Shown here piece by piece: positions 42,527 through 51,563 of a stretch of DNA of 64,000 nt. The notes beneath the pieces are model-generated. The model was not told where the DNA came from, made no database searches, and worked only from the letters and a program-made list of their open reading frames with translations. Position numbers and translations under genes: made by a program. Position 1 is the first letter of the stretch. Each line of letters opens with the position of its first letter. Origin of the DNA: Streptomyces lincolnensis (GTDB lineage Bacteria > Actinomycetota > Actinomycetes > Streptomycetales > Streptomycetaceae); assembly GCF_001685355.1 (NCBI RefSeq), contig NZ_CP016438.1, positions 4,464,001 through 4,528,000 of the forward strand, given 5' to 3'.

Positions 42527-44392
42527 GGGTGCTTGCACCACCGCCAGCAATGAACCCACCGTCACCTGTTGGCCAGGGGAGACGTTCAGGGCCGTCAGTG
42601 TTCCTGTGGCCGGGGCGGTGATCTTGTGTTCCATCTTCATGGCCTCCAGCCAGAGGAGGGGCTGGTTCGCTTCTACGGCGGAGCCCGCCGACAGGCCCTC
42701 CGCGACCCGCAGCACCGTGCCCGGCATGGGGGCCACCAGGGAGCCCGGGGCCAGGTGGGCCGTCGGGTCGGGGAAACGGGGCAAGGCCCTGAGGGTGGTG
42801 TTGTCGACGTAGAGGAGGTCGTCGTCGTAGCGGGCGATCTCGAAGCGGCGCTGCAGACCGTCCATGTCGAGTACGACCAGACGCGCGTCGGCGTGTACGA
42901 CCCGCGCCCCGTCCGTCTCCAGGCCCCGGCGCGTGTGGCGGTAACGGGCCTCGATCTCCTCGTCCGCCATGACGTACCTCTTCACCTGCGGCTGGGAGGG
43001 TACGTTGCGCCAGCCCCCGAAGCGCGAGCGGCCGTGGGCGTCGGAGAGGGCGGCGGCGAGGGGGGCGAGGGGGTCGGCGGCGGGCTGGGTGAGGTCGGGC
43101 AGGTGGCGGTCGTAGAAGCCGGTGTCCATGCGGGCGGAGGTGAACTCGTCGTGGCGCAGGGAGTTCAGCAGGAGGTCCCGGTTGGTGGTGGGGCCGTGGA
43201 CGGTGGAGCGTTCGAGGGCGTCGGCGAGGCGGCGGATCGCGGCGGCGCGGGTGGGGGCGTGGGCGATGAGTTTGGCGAGCATGGGGTCGTAGTGGACGCC
43301 GATCTCGTCGCCGTCGGTGAAGCCGGTGTCCAGGCGGACGCCCTCGGGGACGGCGAGGCGGTGCAGGGTGCCGGTCTGCGGGGCCCAGTCGTGGGCGGGG
43401 TCCTCGGCGTAGAGGCGGACCTCGACGGCGTGGCCGGAGGGCTGCGGGGGGTTGCCGTCGAGGGTGCCGCCGTCGGCGATGTCGAGCTGGAGGGCGACCA
43501 GGTCGAGGCCGAACACGGCTTCCGTGACGGGGTGTTCGACCTGGAGGCGGGTGTTCATCTCCAGGAAGTGGACGCGGTCGCCGGAGACGAGGAACTCGAC
43601 GGTGCCGGCGCCGACGTAGCCGATCGTGCGGGCCGCGGTGGAGGCGGCCGAGCGCAGGCGCTGTTCAACGTCGGCGCTCAGGCCGGGGGCGGGGGCCTCC
43701 TCGACGACCTTCTGGTGGCGGCGTTGGAGGGAGCAGTCGCGGGTGCCGAGCGTCCAGACGGTGCCGTGGGTGTCCGCGAGGACCTGCACCTCGACGTGGC
43801 GGCCGTCTTCGACGTACGGCTCGACGAACACCGTGCCGTCGCCGAAGGCGCTCTCGGCCTCGGTCGACGCGGCCCTCAACTCCTCTTTCAGGGCGTCGAG
43901 TCGGCGTACGACCCGCATGCCACGTCCGCCGCCGCCCGCGGCCGCCTTCACCAGGACCGGGAGGTCGGACTCCGTGACCGTGTCCGGGTCGAGGGGGGCG
44001 AGCAGGGGTACTCCGGCGGCGGCCATCAGGTCCTTGGCGCGGGTCTTGGACGCCATGGCCTCGATCGCCTCGGGGGGCGGGCCGATCCAGGTCAGGCCGG
44101 CGCCGAGGACCGCGCGGGCGAAGTCGGCGTTCTCGGAGAGGAAGCCGTAGCCGGGGTGCACGGCGTCCGCGCCAGCGGTGAGGGCGGCCTTCACGATGAG
44201 GTCGCCGCGCAGGTAGGTGTCGGCGGGGGCGGTGCCCGGCAGTCGTACCGACATGTCGGCCGTGCGGGTGTGCAGGGCCTTCTCGTCGGCGTCCGAGTGC
44301 ACGGCGACCGTGCGGATCGCCGAGGTACGGCAGGTGCGGAAGACGCGGCAGGCGATCTCGCCCCGGTTGGCGACGAGCAGAGAAGTGATCAC
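42524..44392 (-). CDS. acyl-CoA carboxylase biotin-carboxylase/BCCP subunit
   Basis: 622 residues. A biotin carboxylase domain occupies about 1-445 (LLVANRGEIACRVFRT; HPGYGFLSENADFA; AAGGGGRGMRVV ATP-grasp loop; EMNTRLQVEHPVTE). A biotinyl carrier domain lies at the C-terminus with LEAMKMEHKI carrying the biotin lysine, a few residues from the end of the domain. It carboxylates biotin with bicarbonate and ATP, passing CO2 to the partner carboxyltransferase. The linked domain order matches geranyl-/methylcrotonyl-CoA carboxylase alpha subunits. GTG 44392 follows AGGGACC. Confidence 0.93.
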   Translation of the reverse strand: MITSLLVANRGEIACRVFRTCRTSAIRTVAVHSDADEKALHTRTADMSVRLPGTAPADTYLRGDLIVKAALTAGADAVHPGYGFLSENADFARAVLGAGLTWIGPPPEAIEAMASKTRAKDLMAAAGVPLLAPLDPDTVTESDLPVLVKAAAGGGGRGMRVVRRLDALKEELRAASTEAESAFGDGTVFVEPYVEDGRHVEVQVLADTHGTVWTLGTRDCSLQRRHQKVVEEAPAPGLSADVEQRLRSAASTAARTIGYVGAGTVEFLVSGDRVHFLEMNTRLQVEHPVTEAVFGLDLVALQLDIADGGTLDGNPPQPSGHAVEVRLYAEDPAHDWAPQTGTLHRLAVPEGVRLDTGFTDGDEIGVHYDPMLAKLIAHAPTRAAAIRRLADALERSTVHGPTTNRDLLLNSLRHDEFTSARMDTGFYDRHLPDLTQPAADPLAPLAAALSDAHGRSRFGGWRNVPSQPQVKRYVMADEEIEARYRHTRRGLETDGARVVHADARLVVLDMDGLQRRFEIARYDDDLLYVDNTTLRALPRFPDPTAHLAPGSLVAPMPGTVLRVAEGLSAGSAVEANQPLLWLEAMKMEHKITAPATGTLTALNVSPGQQVTVGSLLAVVQAP

Positions 44393-44403
44393 TGAAGGGT
44401 CCC

Positions 44404-46002
44404 TCACATCCGGAAGACGCCGAAGCCGCCGCGTGCGCCTTCGTAGGGCGCGGTGTGGATCGCGGACAGGCACAGGCCGAGGACGGTCCGGGTGTCGCGC
44501 GGGTCGATGACGCCGTCGTCGTACAGTCGGCCGGACAGGAACATCGGCAGCGACTCGGACTCGATCTGCTGCTCCACCATGGCCCGCAGGGCCGCGTCGC
44601 CCTCTTCGTCGTACGGCTGTCCCTTGGCCGCCGCGGACTGGCGGGCGACGATCGACAGGACGCCGGCGAGCTGTTGCGGGCCCATGACGGCGGACTTGGC
44701 GCTGGGCCAGGCGAAGAGGAAGCGGGGGTCGTAGGCGCGGCCGCACATGCCGTAGTGGCCGGCGCCGTAGGAGGCGCCCATGAGGACGGACAGGTGGGGC
44801 ACCCGGCTGTTGCTGACGGCGTTGATCATCATCGCGCCGTGCTTGATGATGCCGCCCTGTTCGTACTCCTTGCCGACCATGTAGCCGGTGGTGTTGTGCA
44901 GGAAGAGGAGCGGGATGTCGCGCTGGTTGGCGAGCTGGATGAACTGGGCGGCCTTCTGGGACTCCTCGCTGAACAGGACGCCCTGGGCGTTGGCCAGCAC
45001 CCCCACGGGATAGCCGTGCAGGGTCGCCCAGCCGGTGGTGAGGCTGGTGCCGTAGAGGGGCTTGAACTCGTCGTAGTCGGAGGCGTCGACGATCCGGGCG
45101 ATGACCTCGCGGGGGTCGAAGGGGGTGCGGAGGTCGCCGGGGACGATGCCGAGGAGTTCGTCGGGAGAGTACTTCGGCGGCTCGGCGGGTCCCGGATCGC
45201 CGTACGCCTTGCGGTGGTTGAGGCGGGCGACGACCCTGCGGGCCTGCCGGAGGGCGTCCGGTTCGTCCACGGCGAAGTAGTCCGCGAGACCCGACACGCG
45301 CGCGTGCATCTCGGCGCCGCCGAGGGACTCGTCGTCGCTCTCCTCGCCGGTGGCCATCTTCACGAGGGGCGGGCCGCCGAGGAAGACCTTGGCGCGCTCC
45401 TTGACCATGATCACGTGGTCGGACATGCCGGGGATGTAGGCCCCGCCGGCCGTGGAGTTGCCGAAGACGACCGCGACGGTCGGGATGCCGGCGGCGGACA
45501 GCCGGGTGAGGTCGCGGAAGATGGCGCCCCCGGGGATGAAGATCTCCTTCTGGGACGGCAGGTCGGCGCCGCCGGACTCGACGAGGCTGATGCACGGGAG
45601 CCGGTTGGCGAGCGCGATGTCGTTCGCGCGCAGGGCCTTCTTCAGGGACCAGGGGTTGCTGGCGCCGCCGCGCACGGTCGGGTCGTTGGCGGTGATCAGG
45701 CACTCGACGCCCTCGACGACTCCGATGCCGGTGACGAGGGAGGCGCCGACGGTGTACTCGCTGCCCCAGGCGGCCAGCGGGGACAGCTCCAGGAAGGGGG
45801 TGTCGGGGTCGAGGAGCAGTTCGACGCGTTCGCGGGCGAGGAGTTTGCCGCGCCCCCGGTGCCTGTCGACGTACTTCTCGCCGCCGCCCGCGAGGGCTTT
45901 CGCGTGCTCGGCTTCGAGGTCGGTGAGCTTGGCGAGCATGGCCTCGCGGTTGGCCCGGTGGTCCGGGCCGGTGGTGTCGAGGGTGCTGGCGATGACCGTC
46001 AC
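44404..46002 (-). CDS. acyl-CoA carboxylase carboxyltransferase subunit
   Basis: 532 residues, the methylcrotonyl-/geranyl-CoA carboxyltransferase type. Conserved segments: GRGKLLARERVELLLDPDTP, SLVESGGADLPSQKEIFIPGG, NSTAGGAYIPGMSDHVIMVK, TTGYMVGKEYEQGGIIKHGA and MGASYGAGHYGMCGRAYDPR. It transfers CO2 from biotin to the gamma or alpha carbon of the acyl-CoA. The GTG start overlaps the AtuA-like stop (GTGA). Whether the substrate is a 3-methylcrotonyl, geranyl or other branched enoyl-CoA cannot be told; the AtuA neighbour favours a terpenoid. Confidence 0.93.
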   Translation of the reverse strand: MTVIASTLDTTGPDHRANREAMLAKLTDLEAEHAKALAGGGEKYVDRHRGRGKLLARERVELLLDPDTPFLELSPLAAWGSEYTVGASLVTGIGVVEGVECLITANDPTVRGGASNPWSLKKALRANDIALANRLPCISLVESGGADLPSQKEIFIPGGAIFRDLTRLSAAGIPTVAVVFGNSTAGGAYIPGMSDHVIMVKERAKVFLGGPPLVKMATGEESDDESLGGAEMHARVSGLADYFAVDEPDALRQARRVVARLNHRKAYGDPGPAEPPKYSPDELLGIVPGDLRTPFDPREVIARIVDASDYDEFKPLYGTSLTTGWATLHGYPVGVLANAQGVLFSEESQKAAQFIQLANQRDIPLLFLHNTTGYMVGKEYEQGGIIKHGAMMINAVSNSRVPHLSVLMGASYGAGHYGMCGRAYDPRFLFAWPSAKSAVMGPQQLAGVLSIVARQSAAAKGQPYDEEGDAALRAMVEQQIESESLPMFLSGRLYDDGVIDPRDTRTVLGLCLSAIHTAPYEGARGGFGVFRM

Positions 46003-47675
46003 AGGAGGGCCTCCGGGATGTCCAGGTGGCGGGAGCGCAGCCATTCGCCCAGCGCCTTGGCCTGCGGATCGAAACGGTGCTGGGCGGCGACGCCCTCGCC
46101 GAGGATCCCCTCGACGACGAAGTTGAGGGCGCGCAGGTTGGGCAGCGGGTGCCTGGTGACCCGCAACTCGGCCGTCTCCGGGAGCAGTTCGCACAGGCGG
46201 TCGACGGTGAGCGTGTGGGCCAGCCACCGCCAGGCCTCGTCCGTCCGCACCCAGACGCCGATGTTGGCGTTCCCGCCCTTGTCACCGCTGCGGGCGCCGG
46301 CGACGAGGCCGAGGGGGGCGCGGCGGGTCGGTTCCGTGACGGGGAGCGGCTCGGGCAGTGGTGGCTGCGGCACTTCTTCGAGTACGAGGATGTCGTGGGC
46401 CGGTGTCACAGGGATCCGGTGTCCGTCGTGGAGGACGGCCACATGGTCGACGGCGCTGTGTGGGACGTACACATCCTCGAAGACCCCATAGGGCGTGCCC
46501 TTCCCCGGTGGGGCCAGCACATGGAAGCCGGGGTAGCTGGCGAGGGCCAGTTCTACGGCGGCACCGCTGAAGGTGCGCCCGACGGTCTCCTGGTCGGGGT
46601 CCCGTACGACGAGACGGAGCAGGGCGGAGGCGGTCTCCTCGGTGGGGGCGTCGGGGCGGTCGGTGCGGACGAGGTCCCAAGTCACCTGCGCGGGACGGGA
46701 CTTGGCCATCGCATCGGCCATCTGCTGTTCGACCAGCGCGGCCTTCGCCTCGATGTCGAGCCCGGTCAGGACGAAGGTGACCTCGTTGCGGAAGCCGCCA
46801 AGACGGTTGAGGCCGACCTTGAGGGTCGGGGGCGGGGCCTCGCCGCGTACGCCGTCGATCCGGACGCGGTCGGGCCCGTCCTGGGTGAGCCCGACCGTGT
46901 CGAGGCGTGCGGTGACATCGGGGCCGGGATAGCGGGCGCCGGCGGTCTCGTAGAGGAGCTGGGCGGTGACGGTGCCGATGTCGACGAAGCCGCCGGTGCC
47001 GGGGTGTTTGGTGATGACGGCGGTGCCGTCCTCGTGGATCTCGGCGAGGGGGAAGCCGGGTCGGCGTACGTCGCCCTCCTGGAAGTGGGCGTAGTTGCCC
47101 CCGGTGGCCTGCGCCCCGCATTCCAGGACGTGCCCGGCGACGACGGCCCCGGCGAGCCGGTCGTAGTCCTTCGGCCCCCACCCGAAGTGGGCGGCGGCGG
47201 GTCCGGTGACCAGCGCCGCGTCCGTCACCCTGCCCGTGACGACGACGTCCGCGCCCTCCTTCAGGCAGGTGGCGATGCCGAAGCCGCCGAGGTAGGCGTG
47301 GGCGGCGAGGTTGCCGGGGTGGCGGGCGGTGAGGTCGTCGCCCTCGACGTGGGCGACACGGACGGGAAGACCGAGCCGTCCTGCCAACTGCCGTATCTCT
47401 TCGGCCAGTCCGGAGGGATTGAGACCACCCGCGTTGGTGACGATCCTGACCCCGCGTTCGTGGGCGAGGCCGAGGCACTCCTCCATCTGGCGCAGGAAGG
47501 TGCGGGCGTATCCGGCGCCGGGGTCCTTGAGCCGGTCGCGGCCCAGGATCAGCATGGTGAGTTCGGCGAGGTAGTCGCCGGTGAGGACGTCGAGTTCGCC
47601 CCCGGTGAGCATCTCGCGCACGGCGTCGAAACGGTCGCCGTAGAAGCCGGAGGCGTTGCCGATGCGGAGGGTCAC
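45999..47675 (-). CDS. acyclic terpene utilization AtuA family protein (DUF1446)
   Basis: 558 residues. The N-terminal DUF1446 domain starts [20 protein letters not shown] (about residues 4-23) and contains [58 protein letters not shown] and [14 protein letters not shown]. The C-terminal part (about 440-558) has [18 protein letters not shown], the AtuA-like/DUF4387-style tail. AtuA is needed for citronellol/geraniol breakdown in Pseudomonas; its reaction is still unclear. Overlaps both neighbours by GTGA. Confidence 0.9.
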   Translation of the reverse strand: MTLRIGNASGFYGDRFDAVREMLTGGELDVLTGDYLAELTMLILGRDRLKDPGAGYARTFLRQMEECLGLAHERGVRIVTNAGGLNPSGLAEEIRQLAGRLGLPVRVAHVEGDDLTARHPGNLAAHAYLGGFGIATCLKEGADVVVTGRVTDAALVTGPAAAHFGWGPKDYDRLAGAVVAGHVLECGAQATGGNYAHFQEGDVRRPGFPLAEIHEDGTAVITKHPGTGGFVDIGTVTAQLLYETAGARYPGPDVTARLDTVGLTQDGPDRVRIDGVRGEAPPPTLKVGLNRLGGFRNEVTFVLTGLDIEAKAALVEQQMADAMAKSRPAQVTWDLVRTDRPDAPTEETASALLRLVVRDPDQETVGRTFSGAAVELALASYPGFHVLAPPGKGTPYGVFEDVYVPHSAVDHVAVLHDGHRIPVTPAHDILVLEEVPQPPLPEPLPVTEPTRRAPLGLVAGARSGDKGGNANIGVWVRTDEAWRWLAHTLTVDRLCELLPETAELRVTRHPLPNLRALNFVVEGILGEGVAAQHRFDPQAKALGEWLRSRHLDIPEALL

Positions 47676-48466
47676 GGGGTGCCGTCCTTGGGCGGGCGTC
47701 CGGCGCCGGGTGGGCCCGCGAAGGCCTGGGCGATGTCGAGCCAGCGGTCGGCGTCGGGGCCGGTGGCTTGGAGGGCGAGGTCGTCGCGGTGGGCGCGCTG
47801 GGTGACCAGGAGGCAGAAGTCGAGGGCGGGGCCGGTGACGCGTTGGGGGGCGCCTTCGGGGCCGTATGCCCACAAGTCCCCGCCGGGTCCGGTGAGTTCG
47901 AGACGGAAGGGGTCGGTGGGGGCGGGCAGGCCGTGCACCGCGTAGGCGAAGTCGCGGGTGCGGAAGCCGAGTCGGGCGATGTGCCGGATACGGGCGGTGG
48001 GTGCGGGAGTGACGCCGAGGGCGTCCGCGATGTCCAGGCCGTGGGCCCACGTCTCCATGAGCCGCGCGGTGGCCATGGAAGCGGTCGACATGGGCGGGCC
48101 GTACCAGGGGAAACGGGCGCCGGGGGGTGCGGCGCGCAGGGCCTTGTCGAGGGCGGCCCGGGTCTGGCGCCAGGTGTCCAGCAGCTCGGCGGGCGGGAGC
48201 CGGACGAGCTCCTCGGCCCCCTCGTCGACGAACGACTCGGGCGCCGCGAGCGCCTTCTCCACGAGCGCCCGGAACGCGTCCTCGTCCGTCACCGCCACCA
48301 AAGCCGAGCGGTCGGTCCAGGCGAGGTGCGCGATCTGGTGGGCGACGGTCCAGCGGGGGGCGGGGGTCTGTAGCGCCCACTTCTCCGGACTCAGCTCGGC
48401 GACGAGTCGGTCGAGCGCGTCGGACTCGGCGCGGAGGTCCTCGATCACGGGGGTCGGGTCGGCCAT
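47672..48466 (-). CDS. TIGR03084-type DinB/maleylpyruvate isomerase-fold metal-binding protein
   Basis: 264 residues. A DinB fold starts [20 protein letters not shown] and [20 protein letters not shown], with the usual metal-binding His residues, and [20 protein letters not shown], characteristic of MDMPI_N proteins that use mycothiol. It is the first gene of the operon. ATG 48466 has no clear Shine-Dalgarno, so the mRNA may be nearly leaderless. Members often precede AtuA-type genes in actinobacteria; the thiol-dependent step here is unknown. Confidence 0.82.
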   Translation of the reverse strand: MADPTPVIEDLRAESDALDRLVAELSPEKWALQTPAPRWTVAHQIAHLAWTDRSALVAVTDEDAFRALVEKALAAPESFVDEGAEELVRLPPAELLDTWRQTRAALDKALRAAPPGARFPWYGPPMSTASMATARLMETWAHGLDIADALGVTPAPTARIRHIARLGFRTRDFAYAVHGLPAPTDPFRLELTGPGGDLWAYGPEGAPQRVTGPALDFCLLVTQRAHRDDLALQATGPDADRWLDIAQAFAGPPGAGRPPKDGTP

Positions 48467-48497
48467 GGGGGGAGCATGGCAGTGACCCAAGAAACAA

Positions 48498-48511
48498 GCA
48501 AGCGTGCTTGC
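48498..48511. promoter_or_regulatory. palindromic operator GCAAGC-N2-GCTTGC at operon head
   Basis: GCAAGCGTGCTTGC is a perfect palindrome with 6-base arms in an AT-richer context (AAACAAGCAAG...GCATTAATTTG), 31 bases upstream of the first operon gene. It has the size of a TetR operator; the TetR gene at the far end of the operon (38365-38997) is the obvious candidate. Confidence 0.6.
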
Positions 48512-48547
48512 ATTAATTTGACGGCCCGCTCACTTACTCGTCGGCGG

Positions 48548-48871
48548 TCACTCCGGGTGAGCCACCGCGGCCTTCTGGAGCTGCACCGCCGCCAGCAGGC
48601 TCAGCCGGGGTTCCGCCTGGCGGAGCGCCTTCACCGCGGCGACCGAGGAGAGGTCACCGGTGAATCCGACCTCGTCCAGGCGGGAGCGGACCCAGCGGGC
48701 GCGCAGCTGGTCGTCGGTGGCGGCCGCGGTGGACTTGACGAGCGCGGCGGCGCGCTCCAGGCCCGGGCGCTCCTCGGGCGCGGCCTCGGCCAGCGCCCGG
48801 CTCAGGGCCGCGGCGACCATGTCCGCGTCCCGGATGACCAGCACGACGTCCTGCTTCTTGTTGCGTCCCAT
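48548..48871 (-). CDS. conserved hypothetical protein
   Basis: 107 residues. MGRNKKQDVVLVIRDADMVA then mostly Ala/Arg/Glu-rich helices (RPGLERAAALVKSTAAATDD; VKALRQAEPRLSLLAAVQLQ). No signal peptide or known domain. ATG 48871 follows AGGAATC; upstream in-frame ATGs at 48883 and 48892 are alternatives. A decayed paralogue of its C-terminal half is found at 51438-51563, about 2.6 kb away, so the intervening block was inserted beside or duplicated with this gene. Confidence 0.65.
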   Translation of the reverse strand: MGRNKKQDVVLVIRDADMVAAALSRALAEAAPEERPGLERAAALVKSTAAATDDQLRARWVRSRLDEVGFTGDLSSVAAVKALRQAEPRLSLLAAVQLQKAAVAHPE

Positions 48872-49011
48872 GATTCCTGGCATGCGGATCATCGTGGCCG
48901 CCGTGCTCCCGGCCCGCCAAGCGACTTGAGGAGGCTCAGAGGGTCGGACGGGGCGTGTGGCACCGAGTCGACCCGCTCCCACCACTGACGGCGCGACTCG
49001 ACCCGTTGCCT

Positions 49012-49272
49012 TCACAGCAACGGATCGGGCGTGATCTGCCAGATGGTGGCAAGTTCCGAGCGTGGCGTGATCATGTAGACGAAGAACCCGCCCTCCACGA
49101 ACGCGTGCTTCGCCCCCTCGTCCGCTCCCTGGTACGCCGGACCATGGAGGTAAAGGACCTCCGCAGCCCGCACCAGCTCATCGGCCTTCTTCTCCACCTC
49201 GGCAAGGAAGGCGGGCGATGCCCCGGCCGCTACGGTTTCCTCGTCCGGGACGTACTCCCAGCACCAGGTCAC
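49012..49272 (-). CDS. small hypothetical protein, possible RelE-like partner of DUF6247 gene
   Basis: 86 residues. Helical N-terminal half (FLAEVEKKADELVRAAEVLY) and beta-rich C-terminal half (GGFFVYMITPRSELATIWQI). The order helix then strands, with a late GG-x-VY and WQI, faintly recalls RelE/ParE toxins, but catalytic residues of RelE are not evident. Its ATG overlaps the stop of the preceding gene (ATGA), the coupling seen in toxin-antitoxin pairs. The assignment is a weak inference. Confidence 0.6.
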   Translation of the reverse strand: MTWCWEYVPDEETVAAGASPAFLAEVEKKADELVRAAEVLYLHGPAYQGADEGAKHAFVEGGFFVYMITPRSELATIWQITPDPLL

Positions 49273-49631
49273 TCCGAGTGCACCGCCTTGGACGCGTCGC
49301 GGTAGATGGCGCTGGCTGCGTTCAGATGGTCGCGCGCACTTTCCGGCGTGGTGGCGACGTGGGCCAGGTACTCGGCACGGTGGTATCTCTGAGCCAGCGA
49401 GGGGTGGCGTTCGATCTCGATCAGAGCGGCCCAGTGACTGAGGTAGGCGTGAACGGGCTTGAGCGAACCGTGTTCCACCGCCTCCCCGAGAGCCTGGTCC
49501 TTGGCCTGGTCGTAGGCGGCCAGAAGCTGCGGGGCGACGACGGCGCAGGCCGCGCGCAGGGCACCCGGAGTTCGCTCCGGACGAGGGATGAGCGGCCCGT
49601 CACCTGCGGTTTCGGTGTGTTGCAGACTCAT
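49269..49631 (-). CDS. DUF6247-like hypothetical protein
   Basis: 120 residues. The motif ERTPGALRAACAVVAPQLLA followed by AYDQAKDQALGEAVEHGSLK and HAYLSHWAALIEIERHPSL fits the DUF6247 family, whose members are usually encoded just before small toxin-like proteins in Streptomyces. It may be an antitoxin-type partner of the next gene. ATG 49631 follows AAGGG with good spacing; a longer frame to 49721 is less likely. Function not established. Confidence 0.65.
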   Translation of the reverse strand: MSLQHTETAGDGPLIPRPERTPGALRAACAVVAPQLLAAYDQAKDQALGEAVEHGSLKPVHAYLSHWAALIEIERHPSLAQRYHRAEYLAHVATTPESARDHLNAASAIYRDASKAVHSE

Positions 49632-49724
49632 GCCACCCTTCCCTTCATGCCAGTGGTCGATCCGACCGCGCGCCAGGTGCCGGTGGTCCGGTGTACACGA
49701 GCCCGACTCTAGCCGCACCACACC

Positions 49725-50162
49725 TCAGGCGGCGGCGAGCTCGCACCACACGTATTTGCCCCGGCTGCCGTTCCTGGCCTGCGGCTGCCAGCCCCAGAGG
49801 TCGGCGCAGGCCCGGACGAGGGCGAGCCCTCGGCCGTCCTCGGCCTCGGCCCCGTTCAGCTGGTCCCAGGACCGTGGGGGTTCCGGCGGCTCGGGACTGG
49901 CGTCCCATGCGCCGATGCGCAGCGCGCTGGCCGACCAGCACACCCGCAGGGCGGCGGGGCCCTTCGTGTGGCGTACGGCGTTGGAGACCAGCTCCGCCGC
50001 GAGCAGCTCCGCGAGGTCGACGAGGGTGATCAGGCCGTGCATGGTCAGGATGAGGCGGAGGGTGCGGCGGCTGATCGTGACGGCTCTGGGGTCGTTCGGG
50101 ATGTGGAGGACGTACTCCCACGATTCGGGCTGGGCTTCGGTTTCGGCTTCGGTTTTGGGCAT
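49725..50162 (-). CDS. ATP-binding HATPase protein of a whiJ-like module
   Basis: 145 residues. HATPase_c_2 fold with the N-box LVDLAELLAAELVSNAVRHT (about residues 47-66), a GRGLALVRACADLWGW G2 box and the terminal GKYVWCEL. It belongs to the RsbW-like family. Divergent from an XRE-DUF5753 regulator followed by a DUF397 gene, the arrangement of the whiJ locus and its paralogues in Streptomyces, where these small proteins affect development. ATG 50162 follows GGAG. Confidence 0.82.
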   Translation of the reverse strand: MPKTEAETEAQPESWEYVLHIPNDPRAVTISRRTLRLILTMHGLITLVDLAELLAAELVSNAVRHTKGPAALRVCWSASALRIGAWDASPEPPEPPRSWDQLNGAEAEDGRGLALVRACADLWGWQPQARNGSRGKYVWCELAAA

Positions 50163-50390
50163 GCGGCAACTCCGTTCGGGCGGTGGGGGGGTGCGGTCGG
50201 CGCGGGCGGTGGCAGTGTCGCGGCCGTCATGGCAGGACGGGGCGGTGCGCTTCCGGGGTCCCGGGGTTCCGCAGGGTGTGCGTCGCATCACTGACGGTAG
50301 GGCTCAAATTTGGTCCCACGCAAGTCGTTGCCGTAATCTGCCGCACGAACGAGTCACTGCTTCATGCCAGTTGGGGCTACGGAGGAGACC

Positions 50391-51242
50391 ATGCCGCGCA
50401 GGCAGCAAGCCACTGCACGCCAGGAGCGCCTGGGCGCCGAGCTGCGGAAACTGCGGGAGGCGGCAGGGCTGAAGGGGCGCGAGGCCGCTGCACTGCTGGG
50501 GACGGACTCCGCCCAGGTGAGCCAGATCGAGGCCGGCCTCGCGGGCGTCAGCGAGGCACGCCTACGCAGGATCGCGGCTCACTATGCCTGTACGGATCAG
50601 GAGTTGATCGACGCCTTAGCGGCCATGACAGCCGACCGTACGCGCGGCTGGTGGGAGGAGTACCGAGGGCGCCTCCCCACGGCATTCCTGGACCTGTCGG
50701 AGCTGGAGTACTACGCCTCCCACCGATGGGACGTGGAGTTCCTGCATGTCCCCGGCCTTCTCCAGACGGAGGACTGCGCGCGGGCGCTCTTCTCGTCCCG
50801 GGTTCCCGAACTCCCGGATGAGGACTTGGAGCTGCGCGTCCAGCACCGCATGCAGCGGCGCTGCATCCTCGAGAAGGAGCCGCCGGTTCCATACGACGTG
50901 TTGGTCCACGAGGCGGCACTACGGATGAGGGTCGGCGGCCGCACCGCCTCACGGGCTCAGCTTGCACGCGTCTTGGAGCTCTCCGAAGCGGATCACATCA
51001 CGGTGCGCGTCATCCCCTTCGACCTGGAGGACTTCGCCGACCTCGGTTCCGCCATGGTGTACGCGGGCGGCGCCGTCCCGAAGCTGGACACCGTCGTTCG
51101 CGATGGACCTCACGGCACGGGCTTCATCGACTCCGCAGCGCAGCTGAATGTGTTCCGAACGCATTTCCGTAGAGTGGAGGCGGTGTCGCTCGCCCCCGAG
51201 CGGTCACGAGACTTCATCCACAGGCTGTCGAAGGAACTGTGA
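50391..51242 (+). CDS. XRE-type regulator with DUF5753 (WhiJ-like)
   Basis: 283 residues. N-terminal helix-turn-helix (LGAELRKLREAAGLKGREAA, LLGTDSAQVSQIEAGLAGVS, about residues 14-52) and a long DUF5753 domain (about 100-275) with EFLHVPGLLQTEDCARALFS, DVLVHEAALRMRVGG, ITVRVIPFDLEDFADLGSAM. WhiJ-type proteins repress development genes and are countered by a DUF397 partner. ATG 50391 is preceded by GGAGGAG. Together with the next gene it forms an operon; the HATPase gene is divergent. Confidence 0.87.
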   Translation: MPRRQQATARQERLGAELRKLREAAGLKGREAAALLGTDSAQVSQIEAGLAGVSEARLRRIAAHYACTDQELIDALAAMTADRTRGWWEEYRGRLPTAFLDLSELEYYASHRWDVEFLHVPGLLQTEDCARALFSSRVPELPDEDLELRVQHRMQRRCILEKEPPVPYDVLVHEAALRMRVGGRTASRAQLARVLELSEADHITVRVIPFDLEDFADLGSAMVYAGGAVPKLDTVVRDGPHGTGFIDSAAQLNVFRTHFRRVEAVSLAPERSRDFIHRLSKEL

Positions 51243-51249
51243 GGCACTC

Positions 51250-51450
51250 ATGGCCACCCGCGACCACTGGCGCAAGTCGTCCTACTCCGGCGGCGGCGAC
51301 GGCAACGCCTGCGTAGAGATCGCCCACCGCCGCACACACATAGCCGTCCGCGACACCAAGCACCGCACCTACGCCACCCTCACCTTCCCGGCCGCGGCCT
51401 TCGCCCCCTTCCTGGAAGCCCTGAAGACCACCGGGGATCACCCGGGATGA
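51250..51450 (+). CDS. DUF397 small protein
   Basis: 66 residues. The DUF397 signature W-R-K-S-S-Y-S-G appears as HWRKSSYSGGGDGNACVEIA, then HIAVRDTKHR, and ATLTFPAAAFAPFLEAL. It is the usual small partner of WhiJ-like DUF5753 regulators. The start is the ATG at 51250, 7 bases after the regulator stop. Its stop overlaps the beginning of a decayed gene on the other strand (51438). Confidence 0.85.
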   Translation: MATRDHWRKSSYSGGGDGNACVEIAHRRTHIAVRDTKHRTYATLTFPAAAFAPFLEALKTTGDHPG

Positions 51451-51563
51451 GCCACCGCCTCCTTCTGCACCCGCACCGGCGTCAGCAGACTCAGCCGCGG
51501 CTCCGCCTGACGTAGCGCCTTCACCGCCGCGACCGCGACGCCGCTTTCCAGGCCCGGGCGCGC
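51438..51563 (-). pseudogene. decayed copy of the 48548-48871 gene (C-terminal part)
   Basis: On the minus strand it encodes VKALRQAEPRLSLLTPVRVQ KEAVAHPG, nearly the C-terminus of the 107-residue gene (VKALRQAEPRLSLLAAVQLQ KAAVAHPE), then jumps to a match of its GLERAA region (CCAGGCCCGGGCG, 51548-51560), with the intervening part missing. No start codon fits. It sits between the DUF397 gene and an alpha/beta hydrolase gene and marks an old duplication or excision. Confidence 0.7.

Noticed and set aside
42524..46285. Single 1253-codon frame through the carboxylase genes
   Set aside because: The upstream part is a shadow of the carboxyltransferase; the biotin carboxylase starts with GTG 44392.
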